DNA of 46,263 nt. It comes from Candidatus Dojkabacteria bacterium (lineage in GTDB: Bacteria > Patescibacteriota > Dojkabacteria > B142 > WJKM01). The first letter of the stretch is position 1; the number at the start of each line of letters is the position of its first letter. Location: positions 1 to 46,263 of the forward strand of contig WJKM01000011.1 of NCBI GenBank assembly GCA_014729085.1, read 5' to 3'. A program made the position numbers and the translations under genes. The notes beneath the pieces were generated by a model that was not told the origin of the DNA, ran no database searches, and saw nothing but the letters and a program-made list of their open reading frames with translations. Positions 1 through 8,495 of the stretch are shown here, in pieces.

Positions 1-58
1 ACATAAAGGAATAAGGCATGACCTCTCCTTCACTTTGTCATTCCTGCGTAACGTTGTC

Positions 59-78
59 ATTCCTGCGAAAGCAGGAAT
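59..78. repeat. palindrome ATTCCTGC-GAAA-GCAGGAAT, copy 1
   Basis: A perfect 8-bp stem closed by a GAAA tetraloop. It is the left hairpin of the element at 56-147. Confidence 0.85.
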
Positions 79-122
79 CTCTTCTCTTTTTCCCTCACTT
101 CACCCCTATACTTTTATACAAG

Positions 123-144
123 ATTCCTGATCACAGTCAGGAAT
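123..144. repeat. palindrome ATTCCTGA-N6-TCAGGAAT
   Basis: A perfect 8-bp stem with a 6-nt loop. It is the right hairpin of the same element, and its outer arm is complementary to the outer arm of the left hairpin. The whole element can therefore also fold as one long cruciform. Confidence 0.8.
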
Positions 145-203
145 GACATAAAGGAATAAGGCATGACCTCTCCCTCACTTTGTCATTCCTGCGTAACGTT
201 GTC

Positions 204-223
204 ATTCCTGCGAAAGCAGGAAT
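204..223. repeat. palindrome ATTCCTGC-GAAA-GCAGGAAT, copy 2
   Basis: An exact copy of the 59-78 hairpin, 145 bp further on. The matching right hairpin, around 270-285, has degenerated. Confidence 0.85.
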
Positions 224-406
224 CTCTTCTCTTTTTCCCTTGCTTCGTCCCTATGCTTTTATGCTAGCTTTCTGATCATTGTCAGACATAATATTTAGGG
301 GTAATAGACTTTTAGTAGATTCAATAACTTGTAAAAATTATGACGTATTTAAAAATTTCTTTACTCTTACTGTATAATTAATCAAATCATTTAAAATTCT
401 GTCTCA

Positions 407-1090
407 ATGAATAAAAATAACATATTTATTATTCTGCCCGCATATAATGAAGCAACTCGAATCGGAAAAGTTATAAAAAAAATCAAAAAAGAAGGTTTTA
501 AAAATATTATTGTAGTAGATGACGGAAGTACAGATCAAACTTCTTTAATTGCCAAAAAGCTGGATGCTTATGTTATTTCCCATATGATCAATCTTGGACC
601 AGGAGCTGCTACCCAAACAGGATTTACTGCAGCTCTAAACAAAAATGCTGCAATTGTGGTTACCATAGATGCAGATGGACAACATAATCCTAAAGATATC
701 CATAAGCTCGTACAACCTATTTTAGATCAGGAGGCAGACATTGTATTTGGAAGCAGGATTAAAAAGAAAGGAAATCAAATTCCATTTATTAGGAAAACAT
801 TCAACTTTATTGCTAATATAATTACATTGCTTTTATCTTCTTTATGGCTAACAGATAGCCAAACAGGATTTAAAGCATTAAATAAAAAAGCTCTATCGAA
901 TATCCATCTAACTACTAACGGTTTTGAGTTTTGTACTGAACTTATCACCCAGCTTCGAAATAGAGAATTTGAATTTCAAGAAGTTCCAATTGACGTAACC
1001 TACACCCAAGATTCCTTAAATAAAGGCCAAAATTTTGCATCAGGTATTAATATTGTCTTTAAATTATTTATAAAGGCATTAATTAGATGA
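407..1090 (+). CDS. glycosyltransferase family 2, dolichyl/polyprenyl-phosphate mannosyltransferase-like
   Basis: A 227-residue GT-A-fold enzyme that probably transfers a sugar from a nucleotide donor to a polyprenyl phosphate at the cytoplasmic membrane face. The N-terminal PAYNE segment, VDDGSTD near residue 37 and the metal-binding DADG near residue 88 are typical of the DPM1-like branch of GT2. The protein has no membrane helices of its own. The next gene, a DUF2304 membrane protein, overlaps it by 4 bp (ATGA), and this pairing is common for DPM1-like enzymes, so the partner may act as anchor. A TATAAT at 373-378 lies 29 nt before the ATG. No Shine-Dalgarno is visible. The family call is secure; the sugar and acceptor are not known. 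Confidence 0.9.
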   Translation: MNKNNIFIILPAYNEATRIGKVIKKIKKEGFKNIIVVDDGSTDQTSLIAKKLDAYVISHMINLGPGAATQTGFTAALNKNAAIVVTIDADGQHNPKDIHKLVQPILDQEADIVFGSRIKKKGNQIPFIRKTFNFIANIITLLLSSLWLTDSQTGFKALNKKALSNIHLTTNGFEFCTELITQLRNREFEFQEVPIDVTYTQDSLNKGQNFASGINIVFKLFIKALIR

Positions 1091-1431
1091 ACGTTTTTAT
1101 ATATCAGATTATTGTTCCTTTTTTCTGCGTCATTATGATTTTTAAAACGCTCTCTCATTTCATTCGAGGAGATAGGACATTTAGGGAACTCCTTGCTGTT
1201 TCTGTTTTCTGGTGGTCTATTGCATCTCTTGCTTTATATCCAACAATTTTTAAAGAAATAGCAACCCTTATAGGATTTAAAGATTACATAAACGCTATAT
1301 TATTCCTTTGTATTGCTATTTTATTTTATATAGTAATGCATCTTCTTGCAGTTAGTGATGAACACCAACAAAAATTAACAAAAATAGTGAGGAAACAAGC
1401 ACTCAAAGAAGCAAAAAAATTCAACTCTTAA
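1087..1431 (+). CDS. DUF2304 family small membrane protein
   Basis: A 114-residue protein with three hydrophobic segments (about 3-21, 35-55 and 67-89) and a basic, Lys-rich cytoplasmic tail. Length and topology fit DUF2304, a family usually found beside DPM1-like glycosyltransferases and thought to help anchor them. Its start overlaps the stop of the upstream GT2 gene by 4 bp, which points to translational coupling. It converges on the next gene, sharing the TTAA at 1428-1431. The biochemical role is unproven in the family. Confidence 0.75.
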   Translation: MNVFIYQIIVPFFCVIMIFKTLSHFIRGDRTFRELLAVSVFWWSIASLALYPTIFKEIATLIGFKDYINAILFLCIAILFYIVMHLLAVSDEHQQKLTKIVRKQALKEAKKFNS

Positions 1432-2510
1432 TTTTTTCCAGTCAGCTTTGTTAAAACAACCCCCTTTTTCCCTTCCACAAATAATCTTTTCAAATAAGTC
1501 CAATAAAAAGAGATAAATAGCTTTTGCAACCTTAGTATTTTGAACGTAGAAATTAACTTGTATTTAGAATGAAACTTTCTTCGTCTGACTAATACTTCGG
1601 ATAAATCAGAAACAAGAAAAGAAAAGGTTGAATGAACAATAATTTTACTAAGCCGAAAATTTAAGGTCAAAACTCCGACTATTAATAAACTAATATTTCT
1701 TAATAACAGAAAAGGGAAATTTAATAACAGTACTGTAAGTGGAAGAAGTTTGCAAATAGTATATAGAATATTTTTTTGAAATTTTAAAGAATATTTATAG
1801 TTTCGAATTTTATTTATTGAAACACTCCCTTTATGATACAAAACAGCATTGGGTTCAAATATACACTTATATCCAAGTAAAGTAGCACGTACACAAAATT
1901 CTGAATCTTCATATCCATTATTGAAATAATCATCAAAAAATCCAATCTCTTCTAACATCGAAATCCTAATTAAAGCAGCTCCTCCACTTGGTCCCCAATT
2001 TCTAAATCGTTCTTGAAAATTATCTGCTCTCTCATATCTGTAAGTCGGGACAACATCTCCAGTATTTAATAAGGTAAAACCCAAAGTATCTACAAACTTT
2101 TTATTTTTATATTGAAGCATCTTACAAGAAACCATATCACATTGCTCTTCTTCTGCGCATTTGACCATGTTTTCAAGCCAGCCTGGTTCCACTACTGCAT
2201 CATTATTCAGCAGCGCAATATATTCAAAGTTCTTTTTCTGTATAAAATTTTTAAATATCAAATTATGGGCTCCAGTAAAACCCAGATTTTTCTTAAATTT
2301 GATAATCTGTATACTGCTATTGTCAGCATACATTTCTTCCAAAAAATGTGCTTCATTATTTTGAGAACCATTGTCAATAAGATAAATCTTGAATCTTTGA
2401 TATGTCTGATCCAAAACCGAATCCACACATTCGATGGTATCCTGAAGTCCGTTCCAGTTTAGAATGATGATTCCTATCTTACCTTTGATTTCTTTTATTA
2501 AAGATGACAT
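1428..2510 (-). CDS. glycosyltransferase family 2 (rhamnosyltransferase-like)
   Basis: A 360-residue GT2 enzyme. The N-terminal half has ILNWNG near residue 16, a DNGS loop near residue 46 and LLNNDAVVEPGWL (the DXD equivalent). These are followed by GPSGGAALIR and YEDSEFCVRA, the acceptor and metal motifs of the WcaE/RfbF-type GT2 group that often adds rhamnose. A strongly hydrophobic stretch near residues 255-290 suggests one or two membrane helices. It probably extends a surface glycan on its lipid carrier. It lies 78 bp downstream of the aminotransferase gene on the same strand and could be co-transcribed with it. The sugar specificity is inferred only from family resemblance. Confidence 0.88.
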   Translation of the reverse strand: MSSLIKEIKGKIGIIILNWNGLQDTIECVDSVLDQTYQRFKIYLIDNGSQNNEAHFLEEMYADNSSIQIIKFKKNLGFTGAHNLIFKNFIQKKNFEYIALLNNDAVVEPGWLENMVKCAEEEQCDMVSCKMLQYKNKKFVDTLGFTLLNTGDVVPTYRYERADNFQERFRNWGPSGGAALIRISMLEEIGFFDDYFNNGYEDSEFCVRATLLGYKCIFEPNAVLYHKGSVSINKIRNYKYSLKFQKNILYTICKLLPLTVLLLNFPFLLLRNISLLIVGVLTLNFRLSKIIVHSTFSFLVSDLSEVLVRRRKFHSKYKLISTFKILRLQKLFISFYWTYLKRLFVEGKKGVVLTKLTGKN

Positions 2511-2588
2511 CTATAAATTGAAAAAACTGAAATTGCCTAAGATTTGAATTTAATACTTTTTATTCTTGATTATCTCTATAATAATGAT

Positions 2589-3719
2589 TTATTCGAAGAA
2601 TTGTGCAATATTATCGATGACATATTCTACATCCTCCTCCCTCATTTTGTAATATAGCGGTAACCTTATTAATCGGTTACTGTCTTTTGTAGTATATTTA
2701 TCCCTACCTACAAAACGAGAATACTTTTTTCCTGCCTTAGAACTATGTAGAGGAACATAATGAAACACAGAATGAATGTCTCTCAGCTTTAAAAACTCGA
2801 TTATTTCAGATCTTTCATCAATATCTTCTACTTTAATATAAAAAAGGTGTCCATTATGTTGGCACTCTTTTGGGATATGCGGTAATTCAATCTTCCCTTT
2901 TGCTTCAAGTGCCTTTAAACCTTCATGATACAGATCCCAAGTTTTTAATCGATCATTGAGGATTTCCTCGGCCTTTTGTAATTGAGCATAAAGATAGGCA
3001 GCGTTGAGCTCACTTGGTAAATAAGAAGAACCTATATCCACCCAACTGTATTTATCTATCTCCCCACGAAAAAACTTCGACCTGTCTGTTCCTTTTTCTC
3101 TAACAATTTCCGCTCTCTCTATTAATTGTTCATTATTGATCATTAAAAGACCTCCCTCTCCACAAGTATAATTTTTAGTTTCATGGAAACTATATGTGGC
3201 CAAATCACCTATTGTTCCAAGATATTTTCCTTTGTACTTAGACATAACTGCTTGAGCAGCATCCTCAACAATCATCAAGCCGTGTTTTTGTGCAATCGTT
3301 TGTATAGTATCCATTTCACAAGCAACTCCTGCGTAATGCATCGGTACTATAACTTTAGTTTTTTCAGTAATTGCTTCTTCTATTAATTCTTCATTTAAAT
3401 TCATGGTATCGGGACGTATATCGACGAATACTACTTTGGCACCTCGCAAAACAAAGGAATTTGCTGTTGTAACAAAAGTGAATGATGACATTATAACTTC
3501 GTCTCCAGGCTCTATTTCCGACAGAATAGCTGACATGTCAAGAGCAGTCGAGCAAGAAGTTGTAAGTAGGCTTTTAGGGCAATTCATTTGTATCTCAAAC
3601 CATTCGTGGCATTTCTGTGTAAATTCAGCATCTCCAGACAGCTTCTGTTTTTCAAGTACTTTTTTAAGGTAAGCTTCTTCTGTTCCAAGTACAGTTGGTC
3701 TATTGAAATTTATACCCAT
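2589..3719 (-). CDS. rffA: dTDP-4-amino-4,6-dideoxygalactose transaminase (WecE/RffA-like)
   Basis: A 376-residue PLP enzyme of the DegT/DnrJ/EryC1/StrS family that would aminate dTDP-4-keto-6-deoxyglucose to dTDP-Fuc4N, using glutamate as donor. It matches the E. coli WecE pattern along its whole length: GDEVIM then F-TFV-TAN-FVLRGAK, RPDTMN, HYAGVACEMDTI, EDAAQ, and SFHETKNYT where the Lys near residue 181 should form the Schiff base. GEGG follows two residues after NYT, one residue shorter than the GGEGG I recall for E. coli. The substrate would come from RmlA and RmlB encoded at 21.8-24.8 kb. No N-acetyltransferase of the WecD type is recognised in the window, so the final sugar may stay unacylated or be acylated elsewhere. 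Confidence 0.9.
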   Translation of the reverse strand: MGINFNRPTVLGTEEAYLKKVLEKQKLSGDAEFTQKCHEWFEIQMNCPKSLLTTSCSTALDMSAILSEIEPGDEVIMSSFTFVTTANSFVLRGAKVVFVDIRPDTMNLNEELIEEAITEKTKVIVPMHYAGVACEMDTIQTIAQKHGLMIVEDAAQAVMSKYKGKYLGTIGDLATYSFHETKNYTCGEGGLLMINNEQLIERAEIVREKGTDRSKFFRGEIDKYSWVDIGSSYLPSELNAAYLYAQLQKAEEILNDRLKTWDLYHEGLKALEAKGKIELPHIPKECQHNGHLFYIKVEDIDERSEIIEFLKLRDIHSVFHYVPLHSSKAGKKYSRFVGRDKYTTKDSNRLIRLPLYYKMREEDVEYVIDNIAQFFE

Positions 3720-3803
3720 ATTAATCGTTTATTGAAGATAAAGTAAGCACAGTATAGCATTTAGCTTTACTTTTGCTAATAAATAATAAATGTTGATTAA
3801 GAA

Positions 3804-3812
3804 TGATATAAT
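3804..3812 (+). promoter_or_regulatory. extended -10 element (TGATATAAT)
   Basis: A perfect TGnTATAAT lies 17 nt before the ATG of the HD-domain gene, implying a very short leader of about 10 nt. No good -35 is seen at 17-bp spacing, which is usual for extended -10 promoters. The same string occurs before the gene at 35344. Confidence 0.4.
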
Positions 3813-3829
3813 AACTCATAGTAAACATT

Positions 3830-4987
3830 ATGCTAAATTCAGAAACAATTCAAACAACCCAAAATGCTGTTTCAATATACATTGCTGGAATGCCCACATC
3901 CTATGACCTAAACTCATCTGACAGCAAGAGTGAATCCTATTTATACTGCTCCCGACACGAACAATGTGATTTGGAAGACACAATTACAGCAGATAAAGTA
4001 TTAAAAGAATATCTATCATTAGAAAACAACGCAAAAGGAGAATATAAGATTCACAACCTGGTTAATAGGTTAAATACTGTCTCATTAACTGAAGAGCAGG
4101 CAAGCAAAATTGATTTTGTTTATAGTCATACTCCTAAAGAAGTACTCAATTTATTTGCCAGAGAAGTAGCGTTATATTCCCCCGGTCCCGAGGATGAACC
4201 AAGTAACTGGTCTAATAAATTCTTGGAAAAAGGAGATTATAATCCCAAAAAAGATTTTGATATTAAGTGGAAACATTGTGCAATAGATATTCCGTTAATC
4301 ACCTATAATTTATTATATGACAATAGAAGGCAGAGAAATCCGGAATTTAATAACTTTGATCCTAGAATTGTATTTGCAATTACTATGCTTCACGATATTG
4401 CTCGTTTTAAACAATTAGACCTTACAGATGAATGGGATGATAGGGGATTTGAACATGCAGAAGAAGCTGAAAGAATTATCGAAAATGACAACAACCTAAA
4501 AAGAATATTTAATGATCATGAAATCCAAATAATCAAGGCTGCAACAAAATATCATAATAAAATTGAAGTCGATAATAGTGATGAAATGTTCAGAACAGAT
4601 TCTGAAGCATTGATGTATTCATATTTAATTAGGGATATAGATAAACTAGCTAACCTTTTTGGAAAAGATGGAATAGCTAATTTAAGGAATCGTGCACTCA
4701 ATACTGGAAGATATAGAGATAGTAATATTAATACTGTCGCACTTCAATCCTTTCTCAACATGGAATTAGTTGATAAACATAAAGTTGATACCTTAGCTTC
4801 CTTATGGATTATGTATCTTGCTTGGATACATGAATTCCATTTTGACAGTTCTAAAACTATATTCCTGGAAAGAGCTCTGCCTGTATTAATGCACAATCTA
4901 CAGACAGAAAAAGAAAAGGGAAATATTAGTGCGGAACAAATGCATGAAATCAAAGATGTCGTTCATTCTCAAGCCATCTTATCTTAA
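3830..4987 (+). CDS. HD-domain metal-dependent phosphohydrolase-like protein
   Basis: A 385-residue protein. Residues about 145-275 carry the order of metal ligands expected for an HD domain: His149, His188-Asp189 (MLHDIARF), His209 (FEHAEEA), His242 (KYHNK) and Asp269/Asp271 (IRDIDKL). It is therefore probably a phosphohydrolase acting on a nucleotide or other phosphate ester. The N-terminal 140 residues match nothing I recognise. It is transcribed alone between two minus-strand envelope genes, overlapping the end of the downstream sulfotransferase by 4 bp, and nothing in the context ties it to glycan synthesis. The fold is fairly sure; the substrate is unknown. Confidence 0.75.
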   Translation: MLNSETIQTTQNAVSIYIAGMPTSYDLNSSDSKSESYLYCSRHEQCDLEDTITADKVLKEYLSLENNAKGEYKIHNLVNRLNTVSLTEEQASKIDFVYSHTPKEVLNLFAREVALYSPGPEDEPSNWSNKFLEKGDYNPKKDFDIKWKHCAIDIPLITYNLLYDNRRQRNPEFNNFDPRIVFAITMLHDIARFKQLDLTDEWDDRGFEHAEEAERIIENDNNLKRIFNDHEIQIIKAATKYHNKIEVDNSDEMFRTDSEALMYSYLIRDIDKLANLFGKDGIANLRNRALNTGRYRDSNINTVALQSFLNMELVDKHKVDTLASLWIMYLAWIHEFHFDSSKTIFLERALPVLMHNLQTEKEKGNISAEQMHEIKDVVHSQAILS

Positions 4988-6015
4988 TCATTGCTTTTCT
5001 TGGTTTTTCGTGAATATCTACTTCTAAATAAATTGATTAGCCTGTTTCGCATTCTCAGTGGTAATAAAAAAATTACTACTTCACTTAAAGTAAAGATGTA
5101 AGCAATTATAAAACCAATAAAAATATCTACATAAGTTAATACATTTACATCCGTTTTTTTCGAACCTTTGTAATTCAACTTTTTAGCAAGCTTGTTGCAA
5201 ATAAAATCTGCCTTCTTCTGGTCGATTTGACTCATATCTTTTTTCCATTTAGCAATTCTCTCTGTATTTATCGGTTTAGCAATGTTTCGGTGTCTCTTTA
5301 TTGAAGCTTGGTTTCTACCCGACTTATAAAAATCCAGCATCTTCTTACTAAAATCAATGCCTAAAAACTCACATAATTGTTTTAGATATAATATAGGGTT
5401 ACTTACTAAATCCTCATATTTTAGGATATAAAAAATCTCCGGAAATTTCTCCTGAATATCAAGTATCTTTTTATTAAAAATATTCCATCTATATGCCAAA
5501 GCGGAAACATTTTTTAAATCAAACTTCACATCTTGATATGACAAAACATTATCCTTATAATCTCTAACTATATAAATATATTTTGATTCAGGGAAAATTT
5601 TTAATAACTGTTTCATATATAGAGCAAAATGGGGATTTTTGGTACCAATGACACTTACTTCATTTTTACGACCTTTCAAGGCTAGAAATTTATAAACTCT
5701 ACGGCATATATCAGAAAAGGTAGTTATATTCTTTTGCTTATGCAACCATGTCTTCAAATTATCTTTCGGCAGACCCCATGTATTGATTCTGTCTTCTAAA
5801 TACATATCGTCTACAAAATTATTAATATTTTCCTCATTCCATTGCTTTTGGTGTTTATACCTTGAATAAAGATGGAACATAAATAATGTCTCCCGAAAAA
5901 CTGAAATTTCGGGATGAGTATCTAAAACTTTATAAAGTAATGTATTCCCAGATCTGCCTCGCCCTACTATATGAAAAATTTGTTCTCTTTTTCTCTTATG
6001 ATTTATGTCTTTCAT
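4984..6015 (-). CDS. sulfotransferase (Sulfotransfer_3-like) with C-terminal membrane segment
   Basis: A 343-residue PAPS-dependent sulfotransferase. The 5'-phosphosulfate loop is GRGRSGNTLLYK (residues 18-29) and the 3'-phosphate motif is IVRDYKDNVLSY (about 149-160), followed by the usual KYEDLVSNP. Past the catalytic domain, residues about 292-319 are hydrophobic, long enough for one or two membrane helices, and the protein ends in a very basic tail. Bacterial enzymes of this family are usually soluble, so this one may be tethered to the inner membrane next to the lipid-linked glycan. It ends tail-to-tail with the HD gene (4-bp overlap). Confidence 0.87.
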   Translation of the reverse strand: MKDINHKRKREQIFHIVGRGRSGNTLLYKVLDTHPEISVFRETLFMFHLYSRYKHQKQWNEENINNFVDDMYLEDRINTWGLPKDNLKTWLHKQKNITTFSDICRRVYKFLALKGRKNEVSVIGTKNPHFALYMKQLLKIFPESKYIYIVRDYKDNVLSYQDVKFDLKNVSALAYRWNIFNKKILDIQEKFPEIFYILKYEDLVSNPILYLKQLCEFLGIDFSKKMLDFYKSGRNQASIKRHRNIAKPINTERIAKWKKDMSQIDQKKADFICNKLAKKLNYKGSKKTDVNVLTYVDIFIGFIIAYIFTLSEVVIFLLPLRMRNRLINLFRSRYSRKTKKSND

Positions 6016-6033
6016 TTATGAATTTATAATTTT

Positions 6034-6582
6034 ATGATATCGTTTATTTTTAAGACAAATACTATGAATTCTGAGGCACAAAATATTATTCTCAACTATT
6101 TGATATCAGGTCTGATTACTATTGTTTTTAATTTAATTATTGTAATTTATCGCATAATTAAAACAAATGCTTTTAAAAAAAGCTCAAACAAAACTCTTAG
6201 TGCAATTATCTATTTTTTGTATTTTTTTATACTTACGTTTCTCTCTTTCGGATTTAATTTAACTTCAAAACTCTTCTCTCCATTTTACTTATTAACTAAA
6301 GATTTAGTCGGTTATAATCCGGGTTTATTAATCAATATTATAATTGCAAATATTTTAGCTGCCGCATCTTTCCACCTAGGGTTCATCTTAGCCAATTATC
6401 TAACTAAAAGAATAAAAATCTCCAAAAAATACAAATATAAAAAAATGAATTATGCTTTTGCACGAGATTGGTATGGACTAATATTAACTGGGTTTATTCA
6501 TGGCTGTTTATTGTTTCTTGCAATTCCTATTTTATTTATATTCTTTTTTATAGTTTTTTTTGTAATCTATAGACTTAAATAA
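6034..6582 (+). CDS. small multi-pass membrane protein, unknown family
   Basis: A 182-residue, strongly hydrophobic protein with about four helices (near residues 18-42, 56-77, 100-124 and 147-180) and basic loops rich in Lys. I do not recognise a family. A second in-frame ATG at 6064, directly before NSEAQN, is an equally good start. It sits alone on the plus strand between a sulfotransferase and a GT2 gene, and ends 3 bp from the end of the convergent GT2 gene. A role in membrane handling of the glycan is possible but rests only on location. Confidence 0.6.
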   Translation: MISFIFKTNTMNSEAQNIILNYLISGLITIVFNLIIVIYRIIKTNAFKKSSNKTLSAIIYFLYFFILTFLSFGFNLTSKLFSPFYLLTKDLVGYNPGLLINIIIANILAAASFHLGFILANYLTKRIKISKKYKYKKMNYAFARDWYGLILTGFIHGCLLFLAIPILFIFFFIVFFVIYRLK

Positions 6583-6584
6583 TG

Positions 6585-7511
6585 CTAACTAGTTTTTTCT
6601 TTTATTATATAAGCAGGCCTTTTCTCCGTTACACTTATAATTCTAATTAGATACTCTCCAATAATACCAAGGGAAAATAAGATCAAGCCACCAAAAAATA
6701 ATTCCAGGACTATTAAAGAAGTCCAGCCTGCGACAACCTCTTCTTTAATGAACCGAAGATAAATAAAATAAGTAATTAAAACAATGCTAATGAAAAAAAA
6801 GAATATACCAATATAAAAAATAATCTTTAGCATGAATGAAGAATTATTGAACAATAGATTTGAAAACTGCGATAAAAGTTTAACAAAAGAATAACCAGAC
6901 TTTCCATATTTTCTTCTGCCATGAGGAATCTCGACATTTACAATATCTCTGCTAACATAAAAAAGTAGAGCTGAAATAAAAGGATTTGGAGTATGAAGCT
7001 TATTGACCGCATCAATAATTTTTCTATTGATCAATTTGAATCCACTATTTTTTATATGTTTTGGTTTTCCTAATAATTTATAATCAAACCATCCTTTAAT
7101 CTTGCTTACTATACGTCTAAATATATTATGTGTTTTTTTACTAAAATAGGCTATAACAATATCATGTCCTTGGTTTTCAATTAATTTTGGAATTACCTCA
7201 GGTGGATGCTCCAAATCGTCATCCATCATAATAATATAATCGCCTCTAGACTCCTTGAATCCAGCAAGAAGAGCTCCAGGCCTCCCAAAATTTCTAAACA
7301 GTTCAATAATAATTAAACTTTCAAATTTCGTATTTAATTTGTCTAGTGTTTTTCTGGTTTGTTCATTATTGGGTGAATCATTTACTAAAATGATTTCATA
7401 ACTCTCTCTAATACTATTCTCAAAGACCTGTTTTATTTTAGGAATAAGCTCAATTAAAGATTTTGAACTATTATAAACAGGTATTACTACCGAATATTGA
7501 GGGTTTTGCAT
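6585..7511 (-). CDS. glycosyltransferase family 2, GtrB/DPM-like with two C-terminal TM helices
   Basis: A 308-residue enzyme from the start chosen here. It belongs to the polyprenyl-phosphate glycosyltransferase group (GtrB/ArnC/DPM-like): VVIPVYN, LVNDSP, FRNFG, MDDDLEHPP as the metal site, then HGRRKYGKSGYSF and two C-terminal membrane helices. It would load a sugar onto undecaprenyl phosphate for later use outside the cytoplasm. The ORF track starts at 7592, which would run 68 bp into the upstream gene and add a prefix with no family match. The ATG at 7511 (MQNPQYSVVIP) gives the normal N-terminus and a 13-bp gap. Confidence 0.88.
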   Translation of the reverse strand: MQNPQYSVVIPVYNSSKSLIELIPKIKQVFENSIRESYEIILVNDSPNNEQTRKTLDKLNTKFESLIIIELFRNFGRPGALLAGFKESRGDYIIMMDDDLEHPPEVIPKLIENQGHDIVIAYFSKKTHNIFRRIVSKIKGWFDYKLLGKPKHIKNSGFKLINRKIIDAVNKLHTPNPFISALLFYVSRDIVNVEIPHGRRKYGKSGYSFVKLLSQFSNLLFNNSSFMLKIIFYIGIFFFFISIVLITYFIYLRFIKEEVVAGWTSLIVLELFFGGLILFSLGIIGEYLIRIISVTEKRPAYIIKEKTS

Positions 7512-7524
7512 AAATTGTACAACA

Positions 7525-8478
7525 TTAAATAATATATTTATTAATAATCTTACAGATTTTTTTTGCCTTATCAGAAGAGAAATACTTATCATTAAACAAG
7601 TTAATAATTCTCTTTTGCAGATAACTTGCCTTTTCCGCTTCTGAGTTAAAAAATAAAGGTACTAATGAGTTGTAATGGGAACTAGCAAATAAACCCGCAT
7701 TGAATATCTCCTTTATTATTTTCTCTTTATTCGGTATTAATATATTAAATCTCCAATTTTGAAACTTACCTGGTAAAAAAATACTTTGAGGAAGTTTTTC
7801 CCGGTAGATTTTATTTATTTCCTTTTTAACTCTACTGGCCTCCCCAATGCCATTTTTTATTCTTTGGAAATATTCTGCCTTTGAAAATTTAAACTTAGTA
7901 TTGTCGAGCCAATTATTATCCTTATATATAAATCTTTCTTTATCCTTTATGCACTTTTTGTACTGTTTAGTAATTCTCAAAAGATCCTCCTCGTCATAGT
8001 CTAAATGAAATTTATGATATTTAATTTTTTTATTAAGAAAACCGAATCCTCCATATCCAAAGTCCACATATTTTGCATATCCCGTACTAAATATAGTTAG
8101 ATCCTGAGAGCTCTCTTTGTAATCATAATTCGTCTCAGGAATGCATAAACATCTATCGTCAATAATCAATATTTCCTTATTTATTCTTTTAATATCTTCA
8201 TAGAAATTTTCAGTATCTTGGATAGCTCCGTAGGTATGAACGAATATTATTCCTGCATATTTTTGAGGATGCTTATTAATAACATACAATACTTTCTCCC
8301 TATCTAAACAGTAATCATGTAAAGTGATATCAATAAACTCAAATTTCTTACTTGCTTTTAATAAAGTAAGAGGAACAATTGGACATATATTTGCAGGCAA
8401 TATGAAGGTTTTTGAGGTATCGTATGTTTTCAAAAAATTATATAATATCGCGGAAGCTCTGGGTTCATATATAACCAT
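7525..8478 (-). CDS. divergent DegT/DnrJ-like PLP-dependent protein
   Basis: A 317-residue protein with the plan of sugar aminotransferases but low similarity to them. LPANICPIVPLTLL resembles the cofactor-phosphate region, IDDRCLCIPE sits where EDAAQ is normally found, and FSTGYAKYVDFGYGGFGF replaces the SxxxxKxxxxGEGG segment. The Lys of YAKY is in the right place for the Schiff base. It is shorter than usual (317 against about 370) and the C-terminal part is unlike standard members. It lies in a tight minus-strand run between a GT2 and a sulfotransferase gene (13-bp and 17-bp gaps). Probable role: amination or other PLP chemistry on a glycan precursor. The substrate is unknown. Confidence 0.65.
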   Translation of the reverse strand: MVIYEPRASAILYNFLKTYDTSKTFILPANICPIVPLTLLKASKKFEFIDITLHDYCLDREKVLYVINKHPQKYAGIIFVHTYGAIQDTENFYEDIKRINKEILIIDDRCLCIPETNYDYKESSQDLTIFSTGYAKYVDFGYGGFGFLNKKIKYHKFHLDYDEEDLLRITKQYKKCIKDKERFIYKDNNWLDNTKFKFSKAEYFQRIKNGIGEASRVKKEINKIYREKLPQSIFLPGKFQNWRFNILIPNKEKIIKEIFNAGLFASSHYNSLVPLFFNSEAEKASYLQKRIINLFNDKYFSSDKAKKICKIINKYII

Positions 8479-8495
8479 ATCAATATTACAAAAAA

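Larger units (their letters stand above)
1..290. repeat. tandem palindromic repeat units (about 145 bp period)
   Basis: Two copies of a roughly 145-bp unit start at positions 1 and 146, both with 'acataaaggaataaggcatg'. They are near identical for about 95 bp and then diverge. Within each, GTCATTCCTGCG occurs twice, 19 bp apart. In copy 1 the stretch 56-147 is bounded by perfect 10-bp inverted ends (GTCATTCCTG / CAGGAATGAC) and holds two inner hairpins, so it looks like a small non-coding palindromic element of the REP/MITE kind. Copy 2 has decayed at its right end. The window begins inside the pattern, so the array probably continues upstream. Together with the AT-rich leader to 406, this fills the only stretch above 300 bp without a gene. 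I see no ORF or RNA gene here. Confidence 0.85.

Noticed and set aside
1-290. CRISPR array
   Set aside because: The repeat period is about 145 bp with near-identical content between the palindromes; there are no unique spacers and no cas genes.
2112-3672. Plus-strand ORFs opposite the GT2 and aminotransferase genes (and similar shadows across the window)
   Set aside because: They are antisense or alternate frames of well-supported genes with no domain signal.
3830-4987. HD-domain gene as part of a defence (CBASS or Cas3-like) system
   Set aside because: There is no helicase, cyclase, effector or cas gene nearby; its neighbours are envelope genes.
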